In this document: positions 47,190 to 59,700 of the stretch, piece by piece
Numbering within the stretch: the first letter of the stretch is position 1
How the letters are laid out: the number at the start of each line of letters is the position of its first letter
Assembly (NCBI GenBank): GCA_036877525.1
Contig: JAZGTH010000068.1
Coordinates: 1,606,501 to 1,670,500 of the forward strand
DNA: 64,000 bases
Direction of reading: 5' to 3'
Source: Chromobotia macracanthus
Lineage: Eukaryota; Chordata; Actinopteri; Cypriniformes; Botiidae
The notes under the pieces: generated by a model
Databases searched by the model: none
Told to the model about the DNA's origin: nothing
Seen by the model: only the letters and a program-made list of their open reading frames with translations
Program-made: the position numbers and the translations under genes

Positions 47190-47285
47190 CCCCATCGCCT
47201 TACTCTCGGCTGGGGGGGATGGTACTCTGGGTTCGGGCCAAATTCGGGGCTCGGAGCCCTCCCCCCGGACAGCACGCCAAATATG
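47190..47285. repeat. GC-rich scrap, possible retroelement leader
   Basis: 'gggttcgggccaaattcggg' followed by 'ggagccctccccccggacag' is markedly GC-rich in an AT-rich stretch. I recall similar text as dispersed in fish genomes but cannot name its parent. Confidence 0.3.
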
Positions 47286-49178
47286 CATCTGATAATTTGC
47301 TGATTAATTACATGTTAGTGCGAATTCTTTAAATATTTTTCAGGCTGGCCCAGTTAATGCACTTGTCCATTCTATATTAAACAAACTTTTAATCCTGTAA
47401 AGGGGAGGACTTCAAGTCATACAGCCACCAACTAAGCGTTTCTCCTGTTCATTTTTTTCTGTAGGTGATCAGTGTCCTGATATTTATAAGCCTTACATTT
47501 CAAATGGCACCCTTTTTATTTTGGCTGTATTACTCTGTACTACACACCCCACACCTGCACAAAAACACATTGTGTGGATACAATCAGACATGTCAGTAAA
47601 CCTGTACAGATTGCGGTGTCTCTGTGCAGAATGTTGTGGCAGCACTGTTGTCTGTTTAACAGAAGGTGGCGCTTATGTGTACATGTTTGTGTTTATATCA
47701 GTGTACTGTAAGTAGCTAATGATTCTTAGTTAGTCAGTTCCATTAGACAATATTCGCCAGATTATAAGGCCAAACATCAAACACTCTACACCAGACAATT
47801 TTCTTTAGCAGCCTGCCTACATATTCAGACATACACTGGTGATTTTTCCATTGTGAGCTACTTCTGTTTAGAATGCCAGAACTTCTATTTGAGCCAGGAG
47901 GATATTAAAGTTATTGTTCTCAAGTACAGATAATGTTTCTTCAGCAAACTCTTATTTTTTAAATCTATGTCACAGGTCAAATCTCACTTAACCTAATTAT
48001 TTCTCTGTCAGCACCATGTTTTCAATCTCCACAATAAGATGGCTCCTTCCTCTGACCCTCTTAAGGAACATGTGCTAAATCCGGTCTTACCTGGTAGAAC
48101 CTCCACAGCTACTCACCAAGTTAACCGGATAACTTGAAAATTGGCTTTACCTGAACAGTTCTTCCTCAGGCATGTAGGAGATGAAGCCAAGCTCAAGGTC
48201 ACTTAAACCTCTTGTTTCTTATTTCAACAGCACAGCACTTTCTCCCTTATCTAACACACCTGATTGAAAATTACATTGATGCATTGCTTTTTGTTATGAT
48301 GCTCAAATATATTTTTAAACTTTATGAAGACATTAAAGCTGGATCATATAGCCCATCACAGCCATCAGCATCTCTAATTTATTGACATGGTTTGCAAAGG
48401 TAATGATGATAAGAAACAGAGACAGCAAAGGAACATAAACTGACTAAACATAATTTTGGAGGAGAAAAATAACCACAGGACATGCTTGATTCGGTGAAGT
48501 GAAACTCTCAAATTTTTTAAATGTAAATATTTAGCTTCTTTTACTTTGCCTTTATTGCATTACATGCTCTGCTCCACAGTTCAGTTACTATCCCTCCTTT
48601 GTTTGCCATCTGTGTGTTGCCTTCTGGCAAAGCATCAAGGTCAACTAAGGCAAAAGTGACTTGGTTGTGTATAGTTTTGTTTGAACCTTTTCTGTGTCTG
48701 TGTGTAACCACACAACCTATACGTCACTTTATTTCCACTCATATATGAGTGGAACCCCTATAATCTGTGCTGTCAAAATATTCTCAGTCTGGCTAGCATG
48801 AGAACCCAGCCTATGAGATTTCCACACCAGCGGATGCATCTGGACAGGCAGTCCAGAGTGTTCAGGGCCAAACTCTTACTTGGGGTCTGTGGCAAAAGTT
48901 GTTGCCACGTCTGCAGTAACCTTTGAAGCAGGTGAGAACTGTATTAGCTCTTTGTGGCTTAGATTCAGCAATGTGATACAAATCTTCCATTCCATCACGT
49001 CAAATTTTCAATATTTAATATTTCCCACACCATTACATCACCACCACCAGCCGGATCCATTGATACGAGGTAGGATAGTCCATGTATTTATGTTGTTTAC
49101 CATCTGAACCATCTGAATGTCACAGCAGAAATTTAGACTGTATCAGACCAGCAAAGTTTTTTCCAATCTTTAATAATT
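47286..49178. other. Intergenic, nothing assigned
   Basis: Only short chance frames. No splice-flanked conserved exon or repeat was recognised. Confidence 0.4.
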
Positions 49179-49440
49179 GGAATAATGTTTTTAGAAACTC
49201 AGAATGTAATAACTGTGTAGTAAGTATCACATTACTAATAAAGTATTAAAATTGGAATCATTTTTTGAGAATTATTTTCATTTTTAATTATATTTTTTTC
49301 TTAACATGGATTTTTTTCTATTTATGCCTGGTCAACTCCTTTCATTCAGTGCGAAGTCTTTTTGTTATAACACTGTAACTCTAATTTCCTCTGGCCCCAT
49401 TCCCCTGAGGCCATTCCTGGATTATCCTTTTGCCAATTTG
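49179..49440 (+). repeat. LTR-like direct repeat, copy 1
   Basis: Nearly identical to 52,057-52,460: 'aataatgtttttagaaactc', 'aataactgtgtagtaagtat', then 'tttatgcctggtcaactc', 'gtgcgaagtctt' and 'ccccattcccctgagg'. About 200 bases present in copy 2 between these halves are missing here. A Tc1-like fragment follows on the right. Confidence 0.75.
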
Positions 49441-49537
49441 TAGCTTTGCCATCCTGTTCCACAGATGGCCTTCTGCATACTGTACTTTGGTTGTAATGAG
49501 TGGTTATGTGAGTTACTAATATTTCCATTAACAAACA

Positions 49538-49815
49538 AATGAACAGGTATACCTAATAAAGTGGCCACTGTGTGCATATGTATTTGTATGTGAAATTAAA
49601 AGGATTAAAAATATAATACTTGTGGTCCAAGGAGGGACAAACCAGTGGCAGGCACCCAAGGCTCATCAATGCACAAGGGCAACGAAGGTTGTCCTGTGTG
49701 GTCCAAGCCAAAAGAATGTGTACTGTCACACAAAATTTTAATGATGATTATGAAAAGGAATGTGTCACAGCACATTGTGTGTATGGGGCTGTAAAGATTA
49801 AGATTAACTGAGGGG
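49538..49815 (+). pseudogene. Tc1-like transposon fragment
   Basis: 'caggtatacctaataaagtg gccactgtg' (about 49,543-49,571) is a typical Tc1-like terminal repeat as I recall it. 49,640-49,800 then translates to a helix-turn-helix region reading 'PRLINAQGQRRLSCVVQAKR' and ending '...TAHCVYGAVKI', with substitutions and no catalytic domain after it. Orientation plus. Confidence 0.6.
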
Positions 49816-52056
49816 GACCACTCTTTTACAATACATATTGTCCCAAAGCAGATTGATGGAACAAGAAAATAATGGCAAATTTGCAAAGTGACATTTTAAA
49901 TTCAGCCAAGACATTTAATAATTAAGTAATAATTAAAGCCCAGTTTTGTTTAAACATTTGACTGTTAAATTCACAGAATGACAGTTTTGTTTCTGAAATT
50001 TACAGGTGTTAAATGGGGCTTGTTATCTGCATGGTGTCCTCTTGATAACTGATCTAACCCACAGCAGACTTACAGTAATAGACTGTGACAAGTCTCTGCC
50101 TATCCTAATCCACAGATTGAAATCCACACAAGCTAATGAACTATCAGTTTGGATTTCAGATGGTCTATAATCTTCACCTCAGCCTGCCCAATTATTCTCA
50201 ATCTCAAAGTGAACCACTGGGGAGAGAGAATGAGTCGGGACGTTGAATGACGTGGTCTGGAGGCAGGTGCACCAGTGGGCAATCACTCCTGGTCTGTGGA
50301 GGTCTAAGGCTAAGAGGCCAATGCTTTGGATTTGATTTGAGGGATTTTTAACCATAATTAGTTTTCTTTGGCAAAGGGATCCTACAAAAGGGAGAGTTAC
50401 AAACATAAAGGTAGGGTAATAACTGTGTATGATGAGAATTATTCAAATATGATGTGGGAATTATTTATGTATTTTAGTTAATGCCTTAAATGTAATGTGT
50501 GTATTGATGATAATAATGGTAAATAATTACTATATAAGATAACGCTAAGCATTTAACTACTACTTTATTATTCATAATTGTTTCACGTGATAATTTGCAA
50601 GTAGACGATTGTAAAGAGCAGACATCAAACCGTAACACACAAAAATTAAAAAGATAAATGCATTGGAATCATTCTGCACATGGAACTCTAACACTTGGGG
50701 TTATAGATGTACAAAATCTACTTTGAATGCACATTTTAAGTTGGGCCAGAAATATTTTTTTATTTACAAACAGCTAGTACAAACAAAATTTTTGTTTTTA
50801 TCATTACTGGGTTTAGGGTTAGGGTCAAAAGTGTAATTATGTTCAGATACTTTAAATGGAAGTACAATTTAACAACACATGCATACACAATACAGTGTAA
50901 TTGTTTTCATAACAAAAATACATATTAGTTAAAGACATAATATAAAGTGGCACTGCATCTCTGACAAAAGTAAATAACAATAATAGACTGATATACTTGG
51001 ACACAACCAGTTTTACATTATGTTCGTGCAATGTGTAACAATTTACAAAGAACGAGCAAAAAATGTTGACCTGAAGGCCTACTTTATGCCTCTTAGGCTT
51101 TACAATTTGGCAACATTAAAGGTATACATTAATTGGATGAGAAAGTATCAGGGTCACTAAAAAATTGGCAATCTTAACAACAGTCCCATTATTTACCACT
51201 ATCATCTGTGACCAAGCATCACAAATGACCAAACAACATTAACAAAAAAAACAGTGTAGTTTAATAAAGCTGCTCATTATATTAATAAAAAAGAAAGGAT
51301 GCATCTTGAAAGAATATTACAGGTTCAGTACAACTTGTGTACAAGTGTGTGGCATGCTATCTGTTTCTACTTGTCATTCTTTGGAAAAATGTCTACCGGG
51401 TGAACTCAGGACTCGGAATTATTATTTAAAACACAAACCTGTAACATTGTTCGGTAAGTATAACACTTGACTGGTTTACAAAAAATGTAAAACTATGCTA
51501 GCATGATCTCATGCAGTTCAACACTTTTCCTTATCTGTTAAAATCGAAGTAAACCATCACAAATTGCTTTCACGTTCTGTAAGGGATTGTGGGCAATATT
51601 AGCTAAAACTGTATGAAAGGTTGCACATTTTGAAAATACACTGTAAAAAGTATATTTTCAATTGAAATTTCTGTATTTAAACCCTCTAGTGCATTCTTAA
51701 GTTGTATTTAAGTTGTCTTTTAACCCAACCCATTATTGTAACAGCAGCACATCTTTACAGAATTTCCATGAATTATTAATAAAAGAGAGATTTTATTACA
51801 TCTCATTTAGAAGATAAGCATTTGTAACGACAATCTCCTGGTAACCTGGAGTCACAAACCATACCCTTAACCCCAGTCATATGTCAGTGAGTGGGAGCTG
51901 TATCTCAATCACCCTTCGTGGTTGAGCCCTACCTGACATAAAGACAGTTTAAAGTAGGTGATACCTCAGAACCCTGGTGCTAAAGCAATAACTATGTTTA
52001 AATTAGCAAGAAACTATGACAAATAAAGTAATTTATTGACACAAAATAAAGAGAAG
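49816..52056. other. Intergenic, nothing assigned
   Basis: AT-rich. A 'gggtttagggttagggt' stretch at about 50,808-50,824 is a telomere-like scrap of only two units. No open frame or motif is convincing. Confidence 0.4.
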
Positions 52057-52545
52057 AATAATGTTTTTAGAAACTCAGAATGTAATAACTGTGTAGTAAG
52101 TATCACATTACTAATAAAGTATTAAAATTGGAATCATTTTCTTGAGAATCATTTTCATTTTTAAAAATCTTGAGCTCATGATATAATAATGTTTTTACCT
52201 AATGAGAAATTTATTACATTATAGACTCAACAAAAACATCACCATATAAACATTTTAAAAAACAAAATACTATCCTTTTGTAATACTAGCATGCTGCCAG
52301 TGCCCTCATTCTCCACCAGGTACCATTGTCTCTCTGGCGTATTTATGCCTGGTCAACTCATTCATTCAGTGCGAAGTCTTGTTTGTTATAACACTGTAAC
52401 TCTAAGTGTTCTCTCTGTGTCCCCATTCCCCTGAGGTTTTGCCCATTCCCTGTGTTTCTGGATTACTCTGTTTTGCACTTATACATAGTTTATGTTTGGA
52501 CTGATGTGTTTTGAATTTGTGCTTGTTTAATGGATTATGATCTTG
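52057..52545 (+). repeat. LTR-like direct repeat, copy 2
   Basis: Direct-repeat partner of 49,179-49,440, followed directly by a gag-like frame. This supports an LTR identity. Exact LTR ends and primer site were not resolved. Confidence 0.6.
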
Positions 52546-52619
52546 GATAGTGTTTAAGTCTGCATTAGGATTCTCAAAGTTGTGTCCTGGAGCAGGATGT
52601 TACAAAAGACTTTGCAATT

Positions 52620-52778
52620 ATGGATCAAGCAGATAAAATTATTTTTCTCTGCCAAGGTACTAAGCCAACTAAAACATATATGAAACAGTTCTGTGCTCTT
52701 GCCTACCGTTTGGGTTGGAAAGATGCAGTTTTTAAATACTTGTTCAGCCATGGTTTATTGGAGCCTGTAAAGTCATGA
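52620..52778 (+). pseudogene. Gypsy-type gag capsid fragment
   Basis: A 52-residue open frame from ATG 52,620. It contains 'YMKQFCALAYRLGWKDAVFK' and 'YLFSHGLLEPVKS', the pattern of the retrotransposon gag capsid domain (x-F-x-x-L-x-x-x-x-G-W-x-D, then L-x-x-G-L-x-x-x-v-K). A stop follows at 52,776. In the family this forms the particle shell. The N-terminal part of gag is missing. Confidence 0.55.
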
Positions 52779-53007
52779 ATGTCCAAATGAATTATATATA
52801 TGAAATAATCTGTCTCTAGAAAAATATATAGACCATTCCTTGTTTTTGACTGGGTCCCCTTTCACGGTTGGGGGATCCAAGAAGGACACTACCCCTAATC
52901 ATTTTGGGGGGGGGGGTTGTGTTAGGGTGTTAGTCAGCAAGCTCAGATGACAACCTTTTCTAGCTTGCCCTACACTTAGGATTACAAGCCCAGTATTTAC
53001 AGTGACT

Positions 53008-53200
53008 TTAATACCAGAGCCTCTCCACAACATGGCCACCACTCCAGAGCTTCTTCACAAAATGGCTGCCACTCCAAAGCCTTTTCACAACATGGCCACC
53101 ACTTTCTAAAACATGGCTGCTGCACCAGAGCCTCCAGCCGTTAGGGCTGCTACGCCACAGTCTTAAGCTGCCACGGATGCCACTACAGTGTTCCTGGTTA
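53008..53200 (+). repeat. Coding-type tandem repeat of a gypsy gag region
   Basis: Units of about 33 bases with the theme 'ccactccagagcttcttcac aaaatggc' recur about four times (53,038, 53,071, 53,098, 53,122), translating to M-A-(A/T)-T-P-(E/K)-P-x-H-x. I recall such arrays in fish gypsy elements. It lies directly after the gag fragment in the same direction. Confidence 0.6.
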
Positions 53201-53781
53201 TTGTGAATGTTGCATTTAAAGACACCCAGGTGTGCCAAAGGCATTTGGGCTGATCTGCAGTTTGGTGGACCCATCTCTGATTTCAGCTAGAGCAGCTGGC
53301 ACCGCGAGGGCCTCAGCACCGGCAGTCACAGAGGTGGCTCCCCTATCTTCAGGTCTTCCTGTAATGGCAGTAGCCATTTTGTGGGTTTGGGCTACATACC
53401 ATCCACAATAAATAACAGATGAGGCAGAAGGAGTGCCCTCTGGTGGAGCATGAGGGTACTGGCAGCATGCTAGCGTAAAAGTTAACACAACAAGTGTCAT
53501 TGATAGTGGTCATTCATAACTTATTTAATAAACCTATTTTATTTATTAACTTTATTAATTTATTATTTATGCACACTGGGCAGTGTTAGTTTACTACTGT
53601 TGGTCTTGCTAAACACAGATTTTATCTGGGCCTGGCCATATAGGTTATAGAATTATTGTTGAAATGGTGATAAGGATTACTTTTGAAATTGACCAGACAG
53701 ACAGATGATAGATTATAAACTATATACTTATTTATTGTATAACCACAGCCTCTCTTTGTTTTACATTTCTGTCTTTCAGAC
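53201..53781 (+). other. Junction between retroelement debris and grk1
   Basis: Retroelement-like GC-richer text continues to about 53,500. AT-rich sequence then leads to a good acceptor 'tttctgtctttcag' ending at 53,779, two bases before the grk1 ATG. A noncoding upstream grk1 exon is therefore likely, but it was not located. Confidence 0.45.
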
Positions 53782-56700
53782 ATGGATATTGGAGGTTTGG
53801 AGACTGTGGTGGCCAACTCAGCCTATGTGTCAGCACGTGGGAGTATAGATGGCGCTGCTGCAACAACTATGCGGGACAAAAAGTACCGTGCAAAACTCAA
53901 TCTGCCACACATCAGACAATGTGAACATATGAAGACTACAGTTGATTCGTCATTCGACAGTATGTGCATACGGCAGCCAATTGGTAAACGGCTCTTTCAG
54001 CAATATCTTGAAAGTGATCCTGTTCACAAAAATGCTGTAGATTTGTGGAAAGACATTGAAGACTACAATGTTGCCCAGGAAAAAGACAGAGCTCAAAAAT
54101 CACAAAAGATGGTCAACAAATACTATGAGTCTTCCTCCAAGCAGTTCTGCAACTTCCTGGAGGATAAAGCAGTGAGCAGGGTGAAAGAGGACCACAAGAA
54201 CATTCAAGGAGATCTCTTTAAAGAGAGTGAACAGCAGATCCTTGCCCACCTAGAAGCTAAAGCATTGAATGGCTTTAAGGATAGCATGTACTTTCTGCGT
54301 TATGTACAGTTTAAATGGATGGAGAGTCAGCCTGTTACCGAGGATTGGTTCATGGATTTCAGAGTGCTTGGGAAAGGTGGATTTGGGGAGGTCCATGCTT
54401 GCCAAATGAAGGCGACAGGGAAGATGTATGCAAACAAGAAACTGAACAAGAAGAGGTTGAAGAAACGTAAAGGTTATGATGTAAGGGAGAGAGCTAATAA
54501 ATTAGTAGAACCTAGTCTATACAAATCAGTTTGGTCTGATCTAGTGTCCAGACTTATCTTATCTAGTGTCCAGGTCTTTGTAATCACTGCAAACTTCACA
54601 TACAGTTGTGTATGCATATCCCACTTTCACCACATAGTAGGGAAAAGACCAACTGTAAAAAAGAGAAAGAGGCACATAGAGACACAAGATAAGATTAACC
54701 TGCATGGCTACTTAACATGGTATTACGCAGCTCTAATCATAGTGTATGGGCTCAGTACAAAGAGGCTTGTAGGCTCAGCTTGATACTACATAAAACAGCT
54801 CAGATGAAACAGAGAAGCAGAAAGAGCGAGAAGGAAAAGTCCTCAAAAAATGGAAGAATTAAAATCTTTTGGAACCCACACTTATGTCCACACCAGAATA
54901 AAAGAAGAAAGGCAATGAGAAATAGAGTTCAGTAAGGGAAGTAACAGGGACTAAACTACTTCCTTGTGAAGGCATGGTAAGGCAAATCACAGGTTAATAG
55001 CAGGGTAAACTGAATGAACCTTTTGCTAACATTTATAGGTCTCACCCCAAAAGCACTTAAATATATTTTTTGCCTTTGAGAAATTCCTGACAGTTTTGTT
55101 GTCAATTTTCTGCTTGTCACTGGCTTGTTTCAGAATCTTAGTTCTAGTGGAAATATTGGTGGAAACACAGGAATATTCAACAACATAGGAAAAAAACACA
55201 GGAACATTCATGATTACAGATTCCCAGTTTCCCAAGTTGCCCATGTGCAGAAGTTTATAGGTGGGTGAAAAAATGCAGCTTAGAAAATCAAGGACCCTAG
55301 AAAAGCAAGGTATGTGGTTAACAAACAGCTCTTTATGGATTGACTTGAGGAAGAGTGAATTAGTGTTTGTTAAAGATCTAATGGATGCAGGATGTTAGCC
55401 AACTCTGTTTATACCTCTTTTATCTTGTGAAGCTGCTCTTTGTCTCAAGTAGCATTAACGTCTATCTTGTAGCATTAGCCCTAGTCCTCTAAAAACAATG
55501 CTTTGCCTAATAGATGCCTATCCCAAAAACTTTTCAGTACAATAGCCAACACGCCCAACTAAACATAGGCACAATTTTTCTCAGAAGTCTTCCTCTTTTA
55601 CCTTGTTTTACCACGTCTGTTTTAACTTTTCTCATCCCTGCTCTTACAGGGTGCCATTATTGAGAAGCGCATCCTGGCTAAAGTGCACAGTCGCTTCATT
55701 GTGACTCTGGCCTATGCTTTCCAGACCAAAACAGATCTCTGTCTGGTCATGACCATCATGAATGGCGGAGACCTCAGGTGTTACTTTTATGCCCATGTTT
55801 GTATATACAGTACTGTTCAGGAATATAAACCATAAATAAAGAAACTGTATAGGAACTGTAAAGTGAGGTTGTTTTTAAAAATACTAATAACTAATGCTAG
55901 ATATTACTTTCTAAAATCAATGTTCTTCATACAAAGCACAGTAATCATAAAAAACTATTCAATATCTGTTTCAATATAAACTCAATATATACCACCCTTT
56001 GCACTTTAAAAAAGCAACAGTTTTGCTTGGTAGCATTATTGGCAAGCAGTTGTTCCAAGCAACTTGCAAGTCCTTATATTAATTTGGGCTGTCATTTGCT
56101 TCAGTCTCTTCATATAATCGTGAACTGATGTGAAGATCAGATCCTTAGATCAGATCAGGGCCTTATCATTTGTTGCAGGACTCCTTGTTATTCATTTTGC
56201 TTAACATAATTTTTTTATGACTTGGAATAACTACAATTTTATGTCCTATTAAAACACTATTAAAACATAATACATACAGTAAGCACCTAATAACAAATGC
56301 TGAACATCTAATGTGCACAGTGCTGCTACACACTTTTTCATAGTACTATTGTGTGTAGTCCCTTTAAAATATTTGAGAGAGCATGCAGTGTCGTACTGAT
56401 AGTATCAGATGGTAGGTCTAAAATTGTGATAACACAATGCAGCGTTTACACTGAACATTGAACACATACCATATTACAGAGAATTAGCAATTAATTGTGT
56501 GTGCATGTAATGTGCTGCTACAGAATGTGTCATGTGTCTGTAATATTTGCAGCATCTTTCCTCCTAATCCAGTATAATCCGTAGAGATAATCTGTGTGGC
56601 AGGATTGATATTCTGGATCTACAGTGTCTGTTTGCGTCACTACCCATTTTCTCTGGGATTATATCACAAGGCCGGCAGGTCATTTGTACACATGCTTAAC

Positions 56701-59700
56701 ATCTGATATTGTTCTCTATTTAAAGCCAATGAAAATTGGTAAAATGTACAGTACATGAAAATGAGATTGCGTTTTAGCACTTCCAATTCGCTCTCGTCTC
56801 AAAACCAGTGGGTTTTTGAAAGGATTTTGTTAGATGCCTAAAAAAGGTCTGTGGTTAACAGACTATATTACATATTTTATTCTACAACATTGAATGTAAT
56901 GAATTGGGAGTTACTGGTATATTTACACAAGCTTTTACATATCTTGAAAATGGTGGTCACTAACATGTTGCTGTATGTCGCAATTTCAGAAACTTGATAT
57001 TATACTTCATCACAGATAAAAACCTGTAAATTAATGCAACATATGGGCACAATTCTATCAAACATGTAGATGAAGATTCATGTTGAAGTTGAACAGCTGT
57101 GGTGTAGTTCGCCTATAGCCTTATAGCCTAAGGCAAAGGTTTTAGGCTTCAAAATTCAAGATGTGTTCATTTGTGAAGATTATCTTGATGGACAAATGCA
57201 TAAGTGTCCTAAACTTCACAAAGCTCACCAACCACAGATCTATTTTTTTGTGATAATGCAAAAGCCTATGGAAAACCCTATTAGTTTTTTCTGTTTAAAC
57301 CTCAATGACCTTACAATGTAACAACCAATACCTTATGATACCTAGGCTGTTGATGTGGACCAGTGAGTAAACACCTAGTAATCCACCATTGAGATTGTGA
57401 AACTTGCATGTGCAAACACCACTCAACGTTTTTGTTTTGAAAATATCAAAATCAAGTGATCTGATATCTTCAAAAAATGACCTTTTACAAATATGTACCA
57501 AACTCTGTAACACCCTCCCTTTTTCTTGTTCTGTATGCCAGGTTCCACATGTATAATGTGGATGAAAAAAACCCAGGCTTTAATGAGCCTAGAGCTTGTT
57601 ATTATACTGCTCAGATCATCTGTGGGCTTGAGCATCTGCACCAGCACAGGATTGTGTACAGGGACCTTAAGCCAGAGAATGTGCTCCTGGATGATGCAGG
57701 TAAGAAACAAACACCTATTAATTTCTGCCTTTTTTCTGCTTTTTATTTACTGTAGTGGTTTATAATTTCCTGCTGAACATTTTTTGTTTCAGGACATGTG
57801 CGTCTGTCTGATCTGGGGCTTGCAGTTGAACTACCACAAGGAAAAGATAAAACAAATGGATATGCTGGGACCCCAGGTCAGAGCACCTCAAATTCATATT
57901 CTTGCATCCATACATCCATAAAAGTTCTATGCTATCAAAGAGGAGGAAAATCATTCATCTCTCTTTCAAATTTTATTGTCAACTGGCTCCACCTATTGTG
58001 GAGGGCATAACATATCTAAGCAAATCATATCCTACAATTTGAAAGAAAAATAGAGAACGAAAATATAATAAGATCATGCAAACTGCCCAGTTTTATTATA
58101 ACAGAAGTTATAATTGAAAATACTAGTCATATCCTAACCTTTACAATCAATGAAAATGCCAAATAATTACTCAATTAAAAAATCAATTTAAAATAATTTA
58201 ATTGATTTTAAAATTTATGCTACAAATTTGAGTGGTGTTTGCCCTTGCTTTAAAACTAGGGGGTTGTGGCTTGTTGCCAGGGTATGGTTATTTTGTTACT
58301 TAATGTTTGAAATAGTATGGGTGCTAGGGTGTTTGAATATTTATGTAGGCAGATGCCCACTCTATATTATCTCTATAATCCCTGTAATTTTCTGGTTAGT
58401 AGAGTGTGGCAAGGGTCCTTCCCTCAATGTAAATGGGATTTTGATTTGGAAATGCATTTGAAAAAATGTAAATATGGTTATGTTCATTTTTATAGTAATT
58501 GTGGTGTAAGAAACAAATCCTGTTTCACATGTACAGTATGTTTGTCATGAATCGGACGTGGGGTTCAATTGCAGGGAACAATTTATTGGAAAAAAAATCA
58601 GGCTTGCAAGCCAGAGACAATCAACGAAAAACACAAGCAGATAGCAAACAGTTCCTTAGGGTGGCACACCAGCAGCAGAAAGGGGGGGCAAAGGACCAAA
58701 CAGCAGGGTAATGGCAGCAGAACACTGGAAGGGAGATGAGTAGGGAAGGAGAGCAGCTGGGCAGTGGAGCTGGAGGGAGAACTGAGAAAGTCGGGCAGTT
58801 GAGCAGGAAACCGATGGGCTGGTTAACAGAGCAGGGCAAAGGAAACCAGGAGAGCAGAATCAGGCAGGACAATAATCAGGAGGCTGAGAAAGCAGGAATC
58901 AACTGGCTGCATAGACAAGAACTGTAAACAGGAGAGAAAGAACCAAAACACAAAAAAACAGAAGCCTGAGACTAGGCATGTGGACAGGACAAAACAAAAA
59001 AAGATCTGACACAAGACAGAGGACAAGAGGAAACTATAAAGAGGAGATAACAAGGGAACAGCAGATGAACAACATAAGCTAAATAAGGTAACAAGGGGGT
59101 AGGGCTAACAAGGCAACAAGCAGGCAGGTTCAGATGCCACAATGACAGCGTAGCACATGTTGAGCTGTCACAACAAAGACCATGTGCTCCAACACAACAA
59201 AACATGTGGACAAGTCACATGACAAACAAAACCCCCCGATCAGGTCCCTGGTCGGGGCCAGGGACCTGACAGTGTTTCTCAGCAAGTTACACAGAAATGC
59301 ACATACTAAGGGTTGTGACATTAGCTATGCTAAGTTAAGTTTACAAGTTAAGCAATTATCATATTACAATATAACAATAATCAGCTCACTAATACAGTTG
59401 TAGTGTAATGCAGTAAAAAATTCAGGTGCTTCAGCATAGTAATGTTGTGTCTGTGAAAGTCTCATTCATCTAGATCTTTGTAAAATGTATAAAGTCATAG
59501 AGATATGCTTTTCAGGTTTCATGGCTCCAGAACTGTTACAGAAGAAAGATTATGACTACACTGTAGACTACTTCACTCTGGGGGTCACTCTATTTGAGAT
59601 GGTTGCTGCCAAGGGACCCTTCAGGGTTCGTGGAGAACAGGTACATACATTCATGCATATATGGCGCTCTGTTATCCAGATGGAAAGGTTACACAGTAAA

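Noticed and set aside
47054..47275. A minus-strand 73-residue protein
   Set aside because: Half of it is translation of the AT microsatellite and the rest is a GC-rich repeat scrap.
50808..50824. Interstitial telomere repeat
   Set aside because: Only about two 'ttaggg'-like units, too short to mean anything.
54481..54783. Extension of GRK1 exon 1 by about 100 residues
   Set aside because: A consensus donor at 54,481 and the exact continuation of the kinase domain at 55,650 show that this is intron read-through.
58621..59321. Several overlapping frames on both strands rich in Leu/Cys or Gly/Gln
   Set aside because: They fall within or across the solo LTR, which is non-coding.
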